Assembly (NCBI RefSeq): GCF_030378205.1
Contig: NZ_CP127385.1
Span: 2,706,001 to 2,770,000 of the forward strand
Direction of reading: 5' to 3'
Length of the DNA: 64,000 nucleotides
Source: Bradyrhizobium sp. NP1
GTDB taxonomy: Bacteria; Pseudomonadota; Alphaproteobacteria; Rhizobiales; Xanthobacteraceae
The notes below the pieces were generated by a model. That model did no database searches. It worked only from the letters and a program-made list of their open reading frames with translations, and was not told the DNA's origin. Position numbers and translations under genes: made by a program. Numbering within the stretch: the stretch's first letter is position 1; each line of letters starts with the position of its first letter. Shown piece after piece: positions 63,127 through 64,000 of the stretch.

Positions 63127-63847
63127 GCCGAAGCCGATCCTCACCGTCTCGAAGCTGGTCAAGCGCTTTGGCGGCTTCTACGCGCTCGACGGCTTGAGCT
63201 TCCATGTGGCGCCCGGCGAGATTCTGGGCCTGGTCGGCCCGAACGGTTCCGGCAAGACCACGGCCATCAATGTCGTCTCCGGCCTTTATGCGCCAGATGG
63301 CGGCGAGGTGAGGCTGGACGACGCCTCGATCGGCGGCGTCGCCTCCCACCGTCTCGTGCACCGCGGCATCAACCGCACGTTTCAGGTTCCAAAGCCATTC
63401 CTGTCGCTCACCGTCCGCCAGAATGTCGAGGTGGCACTGGCCTATGGCCGCGCCGCGGTGGCGCCGCCGCCGATCGCGGAACTGCTGGAGGAGTACCGGC
63501 TCGACCAGCTTGCCGATCGGCCGGCCGCCGACCTCAACAGCGCGCAGCAGAAGATGCTCGATCTCGCGCGCGCGCTGGCGACCCGGCCGCGCCTGCTGCT
63601 GCTCGATGAGCTTGCCGCCGGCCTCAATCCGGCCGAGCTCGACTGGATCGCGGGTCGTATCAAGGCGCTCGCCGCGACCGGCATGGCCATCATCGTGGTC
63701 GAGCACCTCATGGGCTTCATCGAGCACATCACCGATCGCGTCATCGTGCTCAACGCCGGCAAGGAAATCTTCGAAGGGAAGCTTGCCGCCGCGGTGCAGG
63801 AGCCCCAGGTGATCGAGGTGTTTTTGGGAGGCGAGCATGCCGCCTGA
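63116..63847 (+). CDS. LIV-type ABC transporter ATP-binding protein (LivG-like, second system), degenerate signature motif
   Basis: ATPase of 243 aa. Walker A GPNGSGKTT is at 41-49, Walker B LLLLDE at 160-165 and the H-loop is VVEHLMG. The signature motif, normally LSGGQ, is DLNSAQQKMLDLARAL at 139-154, again without the SGGQ core. The start overlaps the permease gene by 11 bases. This is the second LivG-like ATPase in the window with a decayed signature. Confidence 0.91.
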   Translation: MSLEPKPILTVSKLVKRFGGFYALDGLSFHVAPGEILGLVGPNGSGKTTAINVVSGLYAPDGGEVRLDDASIGGVASHRLVHRGINRTFQVPKPFLSLTVRQNVEVALAYGRAAVAPPPIAELLEEYRLDQLADRPAADLNSAQQKMLDLARALATRPRLLLLDELAAGLNPAELDWIAGRIKALAATGMAIIVVEHLMGFIEHITDRVIVLNAGKEIFEGKLAAAVQEPQVIEVFLGGEHAA

Positions 63848-64000
63848 AGCCGCACCGCTGCTGCATGCCGCCGGTGTCGATGCCGGCTACGGCACCATGC
63901 AGGTGCTGTGGGGTGTCGATCTCGACGTCCGCCCGGGCGAAACGGTGCTGCTGCTCGGGGCCAACGGCGCCGGCAAGACCACCTTCCTCAAATCGCTGGT
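63837..64000 (+). CDS. LIV-type ABC transporter ATP-binding protein (LivF-like), cut by window end
   Basis: First 54 residues of an ATPase, overlapping the LivG-like gene by 11 bases with a GGGAGG Shine-Dalgarno sequence. The N-terminus MPPEAAPLLHAAGVDAGYG and Walker A GANGAGKTT identify a LivF-like protein. The rest lies beyond the window. Confidence 0.85.
   Translation, partial: MPPEAAPLLHAAGVDAGYGTMQVLWGVDLDVRPGETVLLLGANGAGKTTFLKSL

Noticed and set aside
1..64000. CRISPR array, tRNA, rRNA, insertion sequence or prophage
   Set aside because: I found no regularly spaced direct repeats, no cloverleaf-like RNA, no transposase or integrase reading frame and no phage structural gene.

Overview
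The window reads as chromosomal DNA of a GC-rich alphaproteobacterium, most likely Bradyrhizobium or a close relative. That is an inference from three things: very high third-position GC in every gene, protein families typical of that genus (several LIV-type ABC transporters, many acyl-CoA and SDR enzymes), and several dispersed palindromic repeats I recognise from rhizobial intergenic regions. I see no rRNA, tRNA, CRISPR array, insertion sequence, prophage or plasmid origin. No stretch without a gene exceeds 300 bases.

Layout. 1-1188: 3' part of a phenylacetate-CoA ligase gene. 1272-2446: a repeat, then a YeeE/YedE (TsuA-like) sulfur transporter. 2443-8218: a six-gene minus-strand operon (ferredoxin, P450, MHS transporter, molybdopterin oxidoreductase, hydrolase-OsmC fusion, desaturase), divergent from a TetR regulator, with a readable promoter and a dyad between them. 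9006-13492: amidase, alpha/beta hydrolase, an SDR without the usual catalytic residues, and a tartrate/D-malate dehydrogenase. 13523-22231: a LysR divergon, with regulator, M20 amidohydrolase and 2-hydroxyacid dehydrogenase on the minus strand, and a DUF1445 hydro-lyase plus a complete LIV-type ABC transporter on the plus strand. 22994-26751: an L-threonate catabolic cluster (otnC divergent from ltnD-otnI-otnK) that should lead to dihydroxyacetone phosphate. 26921-30535: two tandem chemoreceptors, the second an Aer-type redox sensor. 30754-35122: an RND pump and its adaptor.

35212-40238: a VOC protein, a thiolase-like protein, a nitronate monooxygenase-like flavoprotein and a Baeyer-Villiger monooxygenase. 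40240-43841: a two-gene unit, a 112-aa membrane protein followed by a 1079-aa CHAT-protease/TPR protein. This is the most plausible uncharacterised system here. 44050-52958: acyl-CoA catabolism (SDRs, three crotonase-fold enzymes, an acyl-CoA dehydrogenase, an ACAD10/11-type phosphotransferase with its DUF6285 partner, an acyl-CoA synthetase). 53042-55822: phosphoenolpyruvate carboxylase. 55883-59789: Tat-exported SMP-30 lactonase, SDR, SCP-x-like thiolase and its DUF35 partner. 59996-64000: a second LIV-type ABC transporter, whose last gene runs off the window.

Taken together, most of the window takes up, activates and degrades organic acids, aromatic or alicyclic compounds and acyl-CoA esters, as expected of a soil heterotroph. 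Functions are assigned from motifs and family recall; no database search was run.
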